DNA of 36,350 nt from Alloprevotella sp. (GTDB lineage Bacteria > Bacteroidota > Bacteroidia > Bacteroidales > Bacteroidaceae), in the NCBI GenBank assembly GCA_017477205.1, contig JAFUXE010000030.1, positions 1 through 36,350 on the forward strand, given 5' to 3'. The notes beneath the pieces are model-generated. The model saw only the letters and a list, made by a program, of their open reading frames with translations. It was not told the DNA's origin and did not search any database. Positions 22,653 to 32,700 of this stretch are shown one piece after another. The first letter of the stretch is position 1; the number at the start of each line of letters is the position of its first letter. The translations under genes were made by a program, and so were the position numbers.

Positions 22653-23762
22653 TCATTTTCCCAGCCAACGACGTACGGGCAAATCGTAGAGGCGGAAGCA
22701 GAGCCAGCCAAGCAGGATGCAGGCAAAGGGAAGCACCAGGGCCACCGGCCACACGTCAGCGAGGCAGGAAATGGGGACAAGTTCGCCGTCGAAGCCGATG
22801 TGGGCATAGAAAAGGTACATCAGGGGATAGTGGACGGCATAGAGCGGATAGCTGAGGTCGCCCAGGAAACGCACAACCTTGCCATCGGCACCGCCGCAAT
22901 ACTTTGCCACCATCCAGACGATGGCGGGAAAGACGAGGATGACACACAAGGCATCGTAGAGACCGTTCGCCCACGCGGGAATTTCACCCGTCACGAGGGG
23001 CAGGCATCCCGCAACGACCAGCGCGAGGGAGGCAAGGAAAAAACGCCGCCCCGCACCCTGGACGCGGGCGGACACCGTGGGCGCAAAGCGGGCCATCAGC
23101 ATGCCCACGCTATAGGGGAACAGCATGCGGACAAGTCCTGTCCACAGGCCACCGTCCATCATGGACCATCCCACGCCAAGATAACCGTTGCTGACGGATA
23201 TATACACCAGGATGCCGCCTGTCACAACGCTCAGCGCGGCAAGCCACTTTGTCCGCATGCGGCGCAGCAGGAGGGCATAGAGGATATTGCCGATATATTC
23301 AAAGAACAGCGACCAGTTGGGGCCGTTCAACGGAAAGAGTTCGCCGTTACCACGCACATCGGCAGCGACACCTGTCGGCAGCGGAAGCATCAGCATGTTC
23401 AAAAGCATGGCGAGCATGACAAGACCCAAGCCCACGTGACTGCCGTCCCAGCGCACGCTGCCCTGAAGCAGGAAGCACACAGCACCGATGACGGCACCCA
23501 TGATGACCATCGGGTGCAGGCGCACAAGGCGACGACGGAAGAAACCGCGCATGCTGAGGCCATGCTCCCAGCGGTCGTCGTAGGCATAGCCGATGACGAA
23601 GCCGGAAAGCACGAAGAAGAAATCTACAGCCAGGTAGCCATGCGGCATGGGCGACCACGTGAAGCACTCGAACACGTGGTAGAGGATGACGATAAGGGCT
23701 GCAATGCCGCGCAGTCCGTCAAGCATCGCATAGTGCGGCTTTTCTTTGAATTGTCGGGACAT
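22653..23762 (-). CDS. Acyltransferase-3 family membrane protein
   Basis: The start at ATG 23762 (MSRQFKEKPHYAMLDGLRG) places the family opening LDGLRGIAALIVILYH at residues 14-29, where the His is part of the presumed active site; the longer frame runs into sbcC. The 369-residue protein has about ten transmembrane helices and the downstream FFFVLSGFVIGYAY and FFRRRLVRLHP motifs of acyltransferase-3 proteins. These transfer acetyl or other acyl groups to exported sugars such as O-antigen, capsule or peptidoglycan; the acceptor here is unknown. The gene starts 4 bases downstream of the sbcC stop, so it must be read in the uvrA-sbcDC transcript unless an internal promoter exists. Confidence 0.88.
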   Translation of the reverse strand: MSRQFKEKPHYAMLDGLRGIAALIVILYHVFECFTWSPMPHGYLAVDFFFVLSGFVIGYAYDDRWEHGLSMRGFFRRRLVRLHPMVIMGAVIGAVCFLLQGSVRWDGSHVGLGLVMLAMLLNMLMLPLPTGVAADVRGNGELFPLNGPNWSLFFEYIGNILYALLLRRMRTKWLAALSVVTGGILVYISVSNGYLGVGWSMMDGGLWTGLVRMLFPYSVGMLMARFAPTVSARVQGAGRRFFLASLALVVAGCLPLVTGEIPAWANGLYDALCVILVFPAIVWMVAKYCGGADGKVVRFLGDLSYPLYAVHYPLMYLFYAHIGFDGELVPISCLADVWPVALVLPFACILLGWLCFRLYDLPVRRWLGK

Positions 23763-23766
23763 ATCT

Positions 23767-26700
23767 TTATTGTATGCTGATGGTGCTGCGTCCCGTGGCG
23801 GGCTGCTTGGTGACGCGAATCTGCGGAGAAATCTGCTGGCGTATCTGCTGCGTATGGCTGACGATGCCGACGCGACGCCCCTGCTGACTGTCAAGGCGGG
23901 CAAGCGTCTGCATGACGAGGTCGAGGCTCGCCTGGTCAAGGTTGCCAAAACCCTCGTCTATGAAGAGCGAGCGGATAGCAAGGCTTCCGCCCGAGATGTC
24001 GGCAAGGCCGAGGGCAAGGGCAAGGCTTACCACGAAGGTTTCTCCACCGCTGAGGGAGCTGACGTAGCGCCGCTGGTCGAACATGTAGCGGTCGATGACT
24101 TCGAGCACAAGCGTTCCGGGGATGGAGTGCAGTTCGTAGCGCGACGAAAGCTGGCGCAGCCGCACGTTGGCACGTGCCACGAGGACACGGAACGTAAGGC
24201 TCTGTGCCAGGCCCCGGAACTTCTTGCCGTCGGCACTGCCCAGGAGCGCATCTAGCCGACGCCATTCCTTCAGGGATTCACGGGCGGTAAGGAGTGCCTT
24301 CTGTTCCGCTTCGGCTTCCTGCAAGCTCTGTTCGTGCGCTCTCATCTTTGCGACGAGCGACAAATGGTCGGTGACGAGTGACGAGTGGCGGGTGAGGATC
24401 GACGCATGGTTGTCGGCCAGCGAGGCGTGGAGCGTTTGCACCTGCTCCGCATTCACGGGTAGCGGCCCGCTTATCGGTGTGTGGGCAGCAACCGTTTGGA
24501 TATGGTTTCTGGCACCTTCCAGTGCATGGCGCGCCACAAGCTGACGATGGCGCGCTTCGTCCACGCGACGACGCAGTGCGTTCCAGTCGCAAGGCGAATT
24601 GAAAATGCTCTCCAAAGTCTCCATTTTCAGGGACACGCCGTTCTGCTCCTGCGCAGAAAGCCAGGCATGGAGTTTCGTGCTTTGTTCGGAAAGCTGCTGC
24701 TTCACGCTTTCCCTGCGCCGCGCTATTCCGGCAAGGGCTTCTTCCAGGCGGACAAGGGCTTCCCCCTGTGCTACGTATTCTGCATTTGTCTTCTCCAGCG
24801 CCGCCCGTGCCGCAGACAGCTGCGCATTCAGGCGCTCTTCCTCCTCGCGCGGCGTGAGTGCCCCGAACACGCGGCGTATCTCGTCACGCTTGGTTTGTAG
24901 GCTCTCCGTCGTGATGCTGATGCTGTCCTTCACGGCTGCCACGCTTTGCTGCGCCTCAGCCTTGGTTTCTTCCAGTGACTTTATCTCCGTCGTAAGCGAA
25001 AGGTGTGCGTCAGAAAGGGTGTCAATGTCCTTTTCTGCCTGCTTCCACTCCCGGTGAAGCTGGAGGATGTTTTGGCGGAACCCGTCGGGTGCCTGCTTCC
25101 AGGTTTCAAACCATTTGGGAAGCTTTATCAGTTCGTCCAGGTCGGCATAAAGCTGCTTGATGACCGACTGGTGCCTGGAAATGGCCATGCGAAGGTTTTC
25201 CATCGCCGCCTGCTCCACTTTGCGGTTGGTGCGCATGTTGTCCAGGGCCGCACGCTCCGTCTCCATCTGTGCCGTCACCTTTTCCATAGCTTCGGAGATG
25301 CGGTTCGCCTCGTCCTGGTGCTGGTTGAAAGTCTTCAGTTCCTGCTCCGCCTCCTCCAAGGCCCGCTTTGTGGACATCGTGAGCAAATCCAGGGTGGCAT
25401 GGCGTGAAACGTGGTCGGAATTGGGGGAACACCCTGCAAGGGAGGCATCGATAGAGGCATACTTTTCCCATTCCTTCTCCGTTTGCCTTTGCTTAGCCTT
25501 GCTTTCCTCATAGTTTCGCTTCTCTACATTCAGCGTGGCCTCAGCGGCTGCAATCTCTGCCGTGAGCCTGTCGAAATTCTGGCGTCCGGCTTCATAGTTT
25601 TTCTTTGCTTCCTCGTAGTCCTTTTCAAGGTTGCCAATGACTTCACCAAGCTCGCGCTCGGTTTCCGTGTGGTAGGGATGGTGCGTAGCTCCGCAAACGG
25701 GACATGCCGTCCCTTCCTTCAGGTTTTTGCGCAACGCCACGATGTTTTTGCTTCCCGTGAGGGTGTAGGCCTCGCGCATACTCTCGTACCTGCCCTGCAT
25801 GACGGCAAGTTCCAACCGCATGTGTTCCAAGTCCTTGCGGCGCTGTGAAATCGTGGCCGTGTCGCGACGTATTTTTGCATCGAGGGAAGATGTCTGCTCA
25901 TAGCCGGAAACGATGCGCTGCCATAAGGCCGTAGCCTGTTCCAGCATCGAATGGCGCGTGACAAGGGAAGCGTGGCGGGAAATCAGCGAAAGTTGCTCCT
26001 TGCCTTCGCACATCTGGCGATGCACTGCCAGTTCGCCACGTAATGCGGCGAGCTTGTCCTCCAGCAGTTTCTGCTGCTTCTCCGCCTTTTCCAGTACGGC
26101 AATCAGCTCTTCCTGCCTTTTTTGCGCTTTTTCAAGCCTTCTTCTTTCGTCTTGCTCCTGTTCGGTTTCTGACGTAAGCGTGGAAAGTTTGTCGCGCACG
26201 AGGTCTATCCGCTCAAACATCAGGTGGTGGACGGAAAGCTGCTGGCGTTTCAGCTGCGCCTCCTTCAGTTCCTGGCCGACGTGCAGTTCTTCCTTGCGCT
26301 TTTCCTCCAGCTTGTTCTTTTTCTCCGCAAATTCCTTCTCCTCTTTTTCCTGCCTGCTGCGCAAGGCCGTAAGCTGTTCCTCGCCCATGCTTATCTCTCC
26401 CGTCAGCGTGTGTCCGCGACGGATGTCGGGTTGGCGCATTTCCAGCTGGCGTTCCGCCACAGCGGATTCGTCGCGGTATTTCTTCACCTGCTTGTCCAGC
26501 AAACCGCATTTTTCCTCCTGCTCCTTATGGCGCAGACGGGTTTCCTTCTCCTGCTCCTCCAGCAGGTCTATGTCCGCCCTGCGGAGGCGCACCTGCTGGA
26601 ATACGGGCTGTATTGCCTGTACGCGGTCGTACTGCTCCAGAAGGCGGCGGTCGGCATCCATCGACACCATCTCCTTGTTCGCACTCAGGTCTTCCTGCTC

Positions 26701-27549
26701 GCAAGCCGCCACCTGTCTCATGGAATCCTCGTATTCCGAAAGCCACTGTTCCTTGCCTTCCACCTCGCGCAACTGGCGCTGGGCGTCCTCCATCTGCACT
26801 TCCTTCTGATGAATCTCGCTCTTCAGGTCTTCCAGCTCCTCGGGCTCAAGGCGTTGGCGCAGAATACCTTCCAGGCGGCTCTCCATCTCGCGCAAAGCCG
26901 TGTCGGCAGCCATTGTCTTCTCGTGAATCTTCATGGAGATACGGCCGTAAATCTCCGTTCCCGTCAGTTTCTCAAGCAGGGCGGATTTGTCGCTGCGCCG
27001 TGCTTGCAAAAAAGTGGCAAAGCTTCCCTGTGCCAGCATGACGGTACGCGAAAACTGCGTGTAGTCAAGGCCTGTCAGCTCATCGATGACGGGCTGTACC
27101 GTGCGGGTGGAACCTTGCGCCAACAGTTTCTTGTGGGGAGACACCTGGCGAAACTCTCTCGTGACGGAATCCAGCTTTCCCGTACGCTTCACGCGGCATT
27201 GCCATTCAGCTTCGTACGTCGCGCCGTCGGGCATAGAGAAAAGAACACGGCTGTATGCCGACTTCTGCCCGTGGCGGATGATGTTTCGCGTGTCGTAGGC
27301 CTGAATGACGTTCTTCTCCTCACCGTCGGCACGCAGTTCTTCTTGTGCCACGCGCTCGATGTCGTCCAGTCGCGGCGCATTGTCGTAGAGTGCGAGGCAG
27401 ATTGCGTCCAGAAGTGTGGATTTTCCGGCTCCCGTATCACCGGTTATGGCAAAGATACCGGCTGAACGGAGGGGTTCTTCGTTGAAATCCACCACATGCT
27501 CACCCTCAAAAGACGTCAGGTTGCACAGCACTATCTTTTCTATCTTCAT
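23767..27549 (-). CDS. sbcC: SbcC, Rad50-type subunit of the SbcCD nuclease
   Basis: The 1260-residue protein has the full SMC/Rad50 layout. Walker A GDTGAGKST is at residues 37-45, followed by the long coiled-coil arms. The zinc hook CPVCGATHH lies near residue 614; the ABC signature SLSGGETF near 1163 and Walker B SLFIDEGFGNLD near 1195 follow. SbcCD opens DNA hairpins and cleaves protein-blocked ends. It is longer than the about 1050 residues of E. coli SbcC. Three odd segments contain a TRHSSLV-like word: SRHASLVTRHSML near 525, DHVSRHATLD near 715 and ILTRHSSLVTDHLSLVAK near 1050. They are encoded by the dispersed ACTCGTCAC-type repeat. The gene follows sbcD by 22 bases. Confidence 0.93.
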   Translation of the reverse strand: MKIEKIVLCNLTSFEGEHVVDFNEEPLRSAGIFAITGDTGAGKSTLLDAICLALYDNAPRLDDIERVAQEELRADGEEKNVIQAYDTRNIIRHGQKSAYSRVLFSMPDGATYEAEWQCRVKRTGKLDSVTREFRQVSPHKKLLAQGSTRTVQPVIDELTGLDYTQFSRTVMLAQGSFATFLQARRSDKSALLEKLTGTEIYGRISMKIHEKTMAADTALREMESRLEGILRQRLEPEELEDLKSEIHQKEVQMEDAQRQLREVEGKEQWLSEYEDSMRQVAACEQEDLSANKEMVSMDADRRLLEQYDRVQAIQPVFQQVRLRRADIDLLEEQEKETRLRHKEQEEKCGLLDKQVKKYRDESAVAERQLEMRQPDIRRGHTLTGEISMGEEQLTALRSRQEKEEKEFAEKKNKLEEKRKEELHVGQELKEAQLKRQQLSVHHLMFERIDLVRDKLSTLTSETEQEQDERRRLEKAQKRQEELIAVLEKAEKQQKLLEDKLAALRGELAVHRQMCEGKEQLSLISRHASLVTRHSMLEQATALWQRIVSGYEQTSSLDAKIRRDTATISQRRKDLEHMRLELAVMQGRYESMREAYTLTGSKNIVALRKNLKEGTACPVCGATHHPYHTETERELGEVIGNLEKDYEEAKKNYEAGRQNFDRLTAEIAAAEATLNVEKRNYEESKAKQRQTEKEWEKYASIDASLAGCSPNSDHVSRHATLDLLTMSTKRALEEAEQELKTFNQHQDEANRISEAMEKVTAQMETERAALDNMRTNRKVEQAAMENLRMAISRHQSVIKQLYADLDELIKLPKWFETWKQAPDGFRQNILQLHREWKQAEKDIDTLSDAHLSLTTEIKSLEETKAEAQQSVAAVKDSISITTESLQTKRDEIRRVFGALTPREEEERLNAQLSAARAALEKTNAEYVAQGEALVRLEEALAGIARRRESVKQQLSEQSTKLHAWLSAQEQNGVSLKMETLESIFNSPCDWNALRRRVDEARHRQLVARHALEGARNHIQTVAAHTPISGPLPVNAEQVQTLHASLADNHASILTRHSSLVTDHLSLVAKMRAHEQSLQEAEAEQKALLTARESLKEWRRLDALLGSADGKKFRGLAQSLTFRVLVARANVRLRQLSSRYELHSIPGTLVLEVIDRYMFDQRRYVSSLSGGETFVVSLALALGLADISGGSLAIRSLFIDEGFGNLDQASLDLVMQTLARLDSQQGRRVGIVSHTQQIRQQISPQIRVTKQPATGRSTISIQ
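24371..24387. repeat. ACTCGTCAC repeat inside sbcC
   Basis: The plus strand reads GTGACGAGTGACGAGTG, two 8-base GTGACGAG words, with related degenerate words on both sides. In sbcC it is translated as part of the TRHSSLVTDH segment. The repeat also occurs at 20340 and 33767. Confidence 0.8.
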
Positions 27550-27571
27550 CGTAGGTATTTTCTAATAAGTC

Positions 27572-28804
27572 CTAAATACTTTCTTCAGCTGCCGTTTCAG
27601 CGGCTTCCCTGAATTTTTCCACAAGGCTTTCGGGCATTTTCTCGCCATAGCGACCCTGGAAAATGCGCTGTGCCATCTCTATGGGTGCCAAGGTCTGGAG
27701 GTCGGATATGCTGACAGCCTCATCAGCGGCATTTTCCACAGGGGGAATTTCGCGCAGCATGCGGCAGAAATGCACCGCCCGTTCTCCCAGCACCTGCGTC
27801 ACCTCTGCCAGCAGTGTAGGTTCGGGTTGCTTTTCACGGACGTGGATTTCCAGATAGGGCCACGTAAGGCCTTCGTCACCCTTCTCGCGCTTAGGAAGGC
27901 GTTCCAGTTCCCCTATCACCTCACCCGCAAGCACGGAACCTCGATCGGGAATGCTGATGAGCCGCCGCAAAGGCTTGTATTCAAGGCGTGAAACCTGCAC
28001 CTCGCCGTCAACTTCCACATTCACCAACAGCGCACCGTGGGAATAGGACTTTTCGCTGAACGACATGGGGAGCGCACTGCCGGAGTACCATGCCGACGCT
28101 CCTACCTGCTGTACCTTGTGAATGTGTCCAAGTGCTACGTAGGCGGCTTCCTTGCCGACCACGTTCACGTCAGCCACGTCCTGCCCGCCCACGACGAGGC
28201 GCTCGCTGTGCTCGTCGGCACAAATATCTGCGCCACCGGCATAAAAATGCGCACACACCACGATGGGAAGACCTTTGAAGTCGCTTTTCTTCAAACTTTT
28301 GTACATTCCCTGAAAAACGCTGCGAAGACCTTCTTCCTGCGACATCTTCAGGGGATAGTCCGTGCTGCGGAGGTAGGGTAGGGCAAAGACCACCACCGAA
28401 GCCTCGCTCTCACCCCTTTTGCTCAGTGGCAGGATGTGATAGTCGAAATCGGGATTGTCCTTTTCGTCGCGCCGCAGGATGCCCCTCACATAGACGTTGT
28501 GCTTCCTGAGCAGTTCCGAGGGGGCCTCAAGCCGTCCTCCGGAGTCGTGATTTCCTGCCGTAACAACGACCTGTATGCCTGGAACGGCTTCCGTTGCATC
28601 GTGCAGGAAACCGTAGAACATGTTTTCCGCCATTGCGGAAGGGTTTGCCGTATCAAATACGTCGCCTGTCACCAGCAGCGCGTCGGGTTTTTCTATCTTC
28701 AGTGTTTCCAGAAGCCAGCCGAGGAAATGGCTGTGCTCCTCCTCGCGGTTGTGGCCGTGAAAGGTGTTGCCTAAATGCCAGTCGGCAGTATGGATGATTT
28801 TCAT
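27572..28804 (-). CDS. sbcD: SbcD, Mre11-type nuclease subunit
   Basis: The 410-residue protein carries the calcineurin-like phosphoesterase motifs in order: HTADWHLG (residues 5-12, DxH), VTGDVFDTANP (about 45-55, GDxxD), VTAGNHDSGGRLEAP (about 80-94, GNHD), then VVCAHFYAGG and ALGHIHKVQQV, whose histidines complete the two-metal site. A C-terminal cap domain follows (about 280-410). Together with SbcC it forms the ATP-dependent nuclease that cuts hairpins and blocked ends. The start ATG at 28804 lies 12 bases after the uvrA stop. Confidence 0.93.
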   Translation of the reverse strand: MKIIHTADWHLGNTFHGHNREEEHSHFLGWLLETLKIEKPDALLVTGDVFDTANPSAMAENMFYGFLHDATEAVPGIQVVVTAGNHDSGGRLEAPSELLRKHNVYVRGILRRDEKDNPDFDYHILPLSKRGESEASVVVFALPYLRSTDYPLKMSQEEGLRSVFQGMYKSLKKSDFKGLPIVVCAHFYAGGADICADEHSERLVVGGQDVADVNVVGKEAAYVALGHIHKVQQVGASAWYSGSALPMSFSEKSYSHGALLVNVEVDGEVQVSRLEYKPLRRLISIPDRGSVLAGEVIGELERLPKREKGDEGLTWPYLEIHVREKQPEPTLLAEVTQVLGERAVHFCRMLREIPPVENAADEAVSISDLQTLAPIEMAQRIFQGRYGEKMPESLVEKFREAAETAAEESI

Positions 28805-28816
28805 GGATGCTGCTTT

Positions 28817-31714
28817 CTAATCTTTTTTCTCTAAGGCCTTTGCCAAATACCGTGCCGTATAGCCTTTGCCTTCCTTTACGATTTCCTCGGGTGTACCAGT
28901 GGCCACGATGCTTCCGCCCTCGCGGCCGCCTTCTGGGCCGAGGTCGATGACATAGTCGGCACATTTCACTATTTCCAGGTTGTGCTCGATGATAAGCAGG
29001 CTGTGTCCTCGCTCTATCAGGGCGGCAAAAGACTTCAGCAGGCGGCTGATGTCGTGGAAATGCAAGCCCGTGGTGGGTTCATCAAAGATGAAAAGCGTGG
29101 GTTCCGAGTGTTCCTGTGCCAAGTAGTATGCCAGCTTGACGCGCTGGTTCTCGCCACCGCTCAGGGTGCTGCTGCTCTGTCCCAACTTGATGTAGCCAAG
29201 TCCCACGTCCTGCAAGGGGCGCAGGCGGCTCACTATCTTTTCCTGTCTGTGCTCGGAGAAGAATTCTATGGCCTGGTTCACGGTCATGTCAAGGATGTCG
29301 TCGATGTTCTTTTCCTTATACTTCACTTGCAGGATGTCGGCCTTGAAGCGCTTGCCGTGACATGCCTCGCATTCCAGCACGAGGTCGGCCATGAACTGCA
29401 TCTCCACCTTCACCGTTCCCTCACCCTTGCACTCCTCGCATCGGCCACCGTCCGTGTTGAAACTGAAATAGGCCGACGTGAAGTCCATCTGCTTGGCAAG
29501 GGGCTGTTCGGCCATGAGCTTGCGGATTTCGTCGTATGCCTTCACGTAGGTGACGGGATTGCTTCGCGTGGATTTTCCAATCGGGTTTTGATCCACGAAC
29601 TCCACGGCCTTTATGCTTTCCAGGTCTCCACGAAGTTCCGTGAACTCACCCGGACGGTCGGCCACCTGGTCCATGTGGCGTTTCAGGGCGTTATAGAGAA
29701 TGCTTCTCACCAGCGTACTCTTTCCCGAGCCGCTCACACCCGTCACCACCGTCATGACGTTCAGGGGGAACCTGACGTTGATGCCTTTCAGGTTGTTGGC
29801 GCGAGCACCGCATACCTCCACGTAGTGGTTCCACTTCCTGCGCGTGGCGGGAACATCTATCTTTTCCATTCCCAGCAGGTAGTTCAGCGTGTGGGAGTTC
29901 GTTTTCTCCGCAGGGAAAGTGTCGAAAGGTTGCGGCGCGCCTTGGTAAACCACTTCGCCGCCCAGCCTGCCCGCTTCAGGGCCTATGTCTATGATGTAGT
30001 CCGCTGCCCGCATGATTTCCTCATCGTGTTCCACGATGATGACCGTGTTTCCCAAGTCGCGCAGGTTCTTCAGCACGCTGATGAGCTGTGCCGTGTCGCG
30101 GCTGTGAAGGCCTATGCTCGGCTCGTCGAGGATGTAGAGCGACCCCACAAGGCTGCTGCCAAGGCTCTTTGCCAAGTTGATGCGCTGGCTTTCGCCACCG
30201 GAAAGGCTGTTTGAAAGGCGGTCAAGCGTCAGGTAGTCAAGTCCTACGTCCGAGAGCACCTGCAGGCGGCTTTCTATCTCCCGCAACAGGCGCTCGGCCT
30301 TGGGAAGGTCTTCCTCGGGAAGCTCCAGGTTGCTGAAGAAAACCTTCAGTTCGCTCACCGGCATGCGTACCAGCTCGGGCAGCGTCCTGCCGGCTATTTT
30401 CACGTATTCTGCCTCCGGCTTCAGGCGCGAGCCGTGACAGCGTGGGCATTCCGTCTTGCCTCTGTATCGTGCCAGCATGACGCGATACTGTATCTTGTAC
30501 TGGTTTTCGCGCAGCATGTCGAAGAAGGCATCTATGCACACACGTTCGTGCCTGGGCATTGCGTTTTCTTCCTCATCGCCGTGCCACAGCACGTCCTTCT
30601 CACGCTGCGTCAGCTCGTAGTAGGGCTTGAAGAGCGGAAAACCCTTTGCGCTCTGGCGGCGTATGAACTCCTGCTTCCACATGCTCATCTTCTCGCCACG
30701 CCAGCAGACGACGGCACCGTCATAGACGCTCAGGCTCGTGTCCGGAACGACGAGATGCTCGTCAATGCCTATAATCCTTCCGAAACCTTCGCACTCCGGG
30801 CATGCTCCTATCGGGGAGTTGAAGGAAAACATCTGTTTGCTGGGCTCCTGAAAAGTCATGCCGTCCGCCTCGAAACGCGTGCTGAAGGCATGCAGCGCAC
30901 GGCTGGGATAGAAGCGCAGGAAACATTCTCCTTCCCCTTCGTAGAGAGCCGTTTCCACAGAGTCCCGAAAACGGTTCAGCGCACCTTTCTCGTCGCTGAC
31001 GGCAAGGCGGTCGATGATGAGACGCAAGGGCTCACCGCTCACCTCCGTGTCATCCAACCTTTTCCGGATGGCTTCCAGCTGCGGGGAAGTTCTTTCCGAA
31101 TAGAGTATGTCGTCTATGTGGAGCACGTCCTGCCGCCCTTCGGCCTTTTCCCCGCCTTCCGTCACCGTGTCAGGCGTTTCTATGCGCGAGATGCCCTGCT
31201 TCAGGAGTATTTCCAGTTGTTCGCGAAGCGTGCGCCCGTGGCGCAGGTGCAGCGGGGCAAGCAACGTGAAGCGCGTACCCACGCCGTAGGCCAGCGCCTG
31301 GCGTACCACGTCCTCCACGCCGTGCCGCTTCACCTCCTGTCCAGACACGGGCGAATACGTCCTGCCCACACGGGCAAAGAGCAGGCGCAGATAGTCGTAT
31401 ATCTCCGTGGATGTCCCCACCGTCGAACGCGGATTCCTTGCCGACACCTTCTGCTCGATGGCGATGGCGGGCGGCAGGCCTTTTATATAGTCGCAGTCGG
31501 GCTTGTGCATGCGTCCCAGGAACTGGCGTGCGTAGGCAGACAGGCTCTCTACGTAGCGGCGCTGTCCCTCCGCATAGAGCGTGTCGAAAGCCAGCGACGA
31601 CTTGCCGCTGCCGGAAAGTCCCGTCACCACGACCAGCTTGCCTAGCGGAATCTCCAAATCTACGTTCTTGAGGTTATTGACGCGCGCACCCTTCACGCGG
31701 ATATATTCTTCCAT
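28817..31714 (-). CDS. uvrA: UvrA, excision nuclease subunit A
   Basis: The start at ATG 31714 gives [20 protein letters not shown]; the longer frame would run across the promoter and into divergent xerD. The 965-residue protein has two ABC modules. Walker [12 protein letters not shown] is near residue 31, signature [15 protein letters not shown] near 508 and [12 protein letters not shown] after it. The second Walker [11 protein letters not shown] is near 658, signature [12 protein letters not shown] near 857, and [12 protein letters not shown] follows. Zinc-binding Cys pairs are visible as [15 protein letters not shown] and CEECKGEG with CEACHGKRF. UvrA scans DNA for lesions and loads UvrB in nucleotide excision repair. 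It heads the repair operon uvrA-sbcD-sbcC-acyltransferase. Confidence 0.95.
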   Translation of the reverse strand: MEEYIRVKGARVNNLKNVDLEIPLGKLVVVTGLSGSGKSSLAFDTLYAEGQRRYVESLSAYARQFLGRMHKPDCDYIKGLPPAIAIEQKVSARNPRSTVGTSTEIYDYLRLLFARVGRTYSPVSGQEVKRHGVEDVVRQALAYGVGTRFTLLAPLHLRHGRTLREQLEILLKQGISRIETPDTVTEGGEKAEGRQDVLHIDDILYSERTSPQLEAIRKRLDDTEVSGEPLRLIIDRLAVSDEKGALNRFRDSVETALYEGEGECFLRFYPSRALHAFSTRFEADGMTFQEPSKQMFSFNSPIGACPECEGFGRIIGIDEHLVVPDTSLSVYDGAVVCWRGEKMSMWKQEFIRRQSAKGFPLFKPYYELTQREKDVLWHGDEEENAMPRHERVCIDAFFDMLRENQYKIQYRVMLARYRGKTECPRCHGSRLKPEAEYVKIAGRTLPELVRMPVSELKVFFSNLELPEEDLPKAERLLREIESRLQVLSDVGLDYLTLDRLSNSLSGGESQRINLAKSLGSSLVGSLYILDEPSIGLHSRDTAQLISVLKNLRDLGNTVIIVEHDEEIMRAADYIIDIGPEAGRLGGEVVYQGAPQPFDTFPAEKTNSHTLNYLLGMEKIDVPATRRKWNHYVEVCGARANNLKGINVRFPLNVMTVVTGVSGSGKSTLVRSILYNALKRHMDQVADRPGEFTELRGDLESIKAVEFVDQNPIGKSTRSNPVTYVKAYDEIRKLMAEQPLAKQMDFTSAYFSFNTDGGRCEECKGEGTVKVEMQFMADLVLECEACHGKRFKADILQVKYKEKNIDDILDMTVNQAIEFFSEHRQEKIVSRLRPLQDVGLGYIKLGQSSSTLSGGENQRVKLAYYLAQEHSEPTLFIFDEPTTGLHFHDISRLLKSFAALIERGHSLLIIEHNLEIVKCADYVIDLGPEGGREGGSIVATGTPEEIVKEGKGYTARYLAKALEKKD

Positions 31715-31740
31715 TTCCGTTCCTTTTTTCGTTTGAGCGG

Positions 31741-31769
31741 CAAAAATACTATTTTTTAAACTATCTTTG
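31741..31769. promoter_or_regulatory. Divergent promoter elements for uvrA and xerD
   Basis: On the minus strand TATTTTTG (plus 31741-31748) is a perfect -7 element 26 bases before the uvrA ATG. On the plus strand TATCTTTG at 31762-31769 is another perfect -7 element, only 7 bases before the xerD ATG. That would give a nearly leaderless xerD message. A TTTG at 31732-31735 is 26 bases before the xerD element, too far for ideal spacing. Confidence 0.5.
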
Positions 31770-31776
31770 CAGCACC

Positions 31777-32700
31777 ATGCACGAAAACTTTCTAAAGAAA
31801 TACGAAGCCCATATTCTCCTGGAACGGGGACTCTCCGCAAACACGCGCGAGGCATACCGTCGCGACGTGCAGAAAATGCTGGAGTTCATGAAGGACGAAG
31901 GGATAAATCCTGCCGACGCCACCCTGACGGATCTGGAACGCTTCCTTTCCACGCTCCACGACATGGGCATCGCCCCGCGCAGCGTGGCGCGCATTGCCAG
32001 CGGTGTACGCTCCTTCTACCGCTTCCTGCTGCTGGAAGGTATCGTGGAGCAGGACCCCACGGAACTTCTCGAATCCCCCACCATCGGCACGCACCTTCCC
32101 ACCGTCCTCAGCATAGAAGAGGTGGATGCTATCGAAGCCGCTATAGACGTCAGCCTTCCCGAGGGGCAGCGCGACCGTGCCATCGTGGAACTCCTCTACA
32201 GCTGCGGACTCCGCGTCAGCGAACTCTGTACACTACGCATCAGCGACCTCTTCATGGAGGAAGGATTCCTGCGCGTCAGCCAGGGCAAGGGCGACAAGCA
32301 GCGCCTCGTACCCCTGTCGCCGCGCGCGGCTGACGAACTGCGCCGCTGGTTTCTCTTCCGGCATGCCGTCACGCCTGCGGCAGGCGAGGAGGACTACGTC
32401 TTCCTCTCGCCCCGACGCCGCAAGCACCTCTCCCGCATCACCGTCTTCCACAACCTCCGCCAGCACGCTGCTGCAGCAGGCATAGAAAAGACTATCTCTC
32501 CGCACACCCTGCGCCACACCTTCGCCACCCACCTCCTCGAAGGCGGTGCCAACCTCCGTGCCATACAGGCCATGTTGGGACATGAGGACATCTCCACCAC
32601 CGAAATCTATACGCACATCGACCGCAGCTACCTTCGCGAACAAGTCATCAGCCACTTTCCACGCAACTTGTCCACAGGCAAAAACAAAATTAAATTTTAA
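31777..32700 (+). CDS. xerD: XerD-type tyrosine recombinase
   Basis: The 307-residue protein has an N-terminal SAM-like core-binding domain (FLKKYEAHILLERGLSANT, residues 5-23) and a C-terminal catalytic domain with all active residues. Arg is in SCGLRVSELC (about 146), Lys in QGKGDKQRLVPL (about 172), His and Arg in SPHTLRHTFATHLLEGGA (about 243-246), His in MLGHEDISTTEIY, and the nucleophile Tyr in EIYTH (about 278). XerD works with XerC at the dif site to resolve chromosome dimers under FtsK control. The gene diverges from uvrA with no phage or transposon genes nearby, so a housekeeping role is more likely than a mobile-element integrase. The C-terminal tail RNLSTGKNKIKF is slightly extended. 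Confidence 0.92.
   Translation: MHENFLKKYEAHILLERGLSANTREAYRRDVQKMLEFMKDEGINPADATLTDLERFLSTLHDMGIAPRSVARIASGVRSFYRFLLLEGIVEQDPTELLESPTIGTHLPTVLSIEEVDAIEAAIDVSLPEGQRDRAIVELLYSCGLRVSELCTLRISDLFMEEGFLRVSQGKGDKQRLVPLSPRAADELRRWFLFRHAVTPAAGEEDYVFLSPRRRKHLSRITVFHNLRQHAAAAGIEKTISPHTLRHTFATHLLEGGANLRAIQAMLGHEDISTTEIYTHIDRSYLREQVISHFPRNLSTGKNKIKF

Noticed and set aside
31777..32700. XerD-like gene as integrase of a mobile island
   Set aside because: Length, motifs and the divergent position to uvrA fit the housekeeping recombinase; no excisionase, relaxase, phage gene or flanking repeat is seen nearby.
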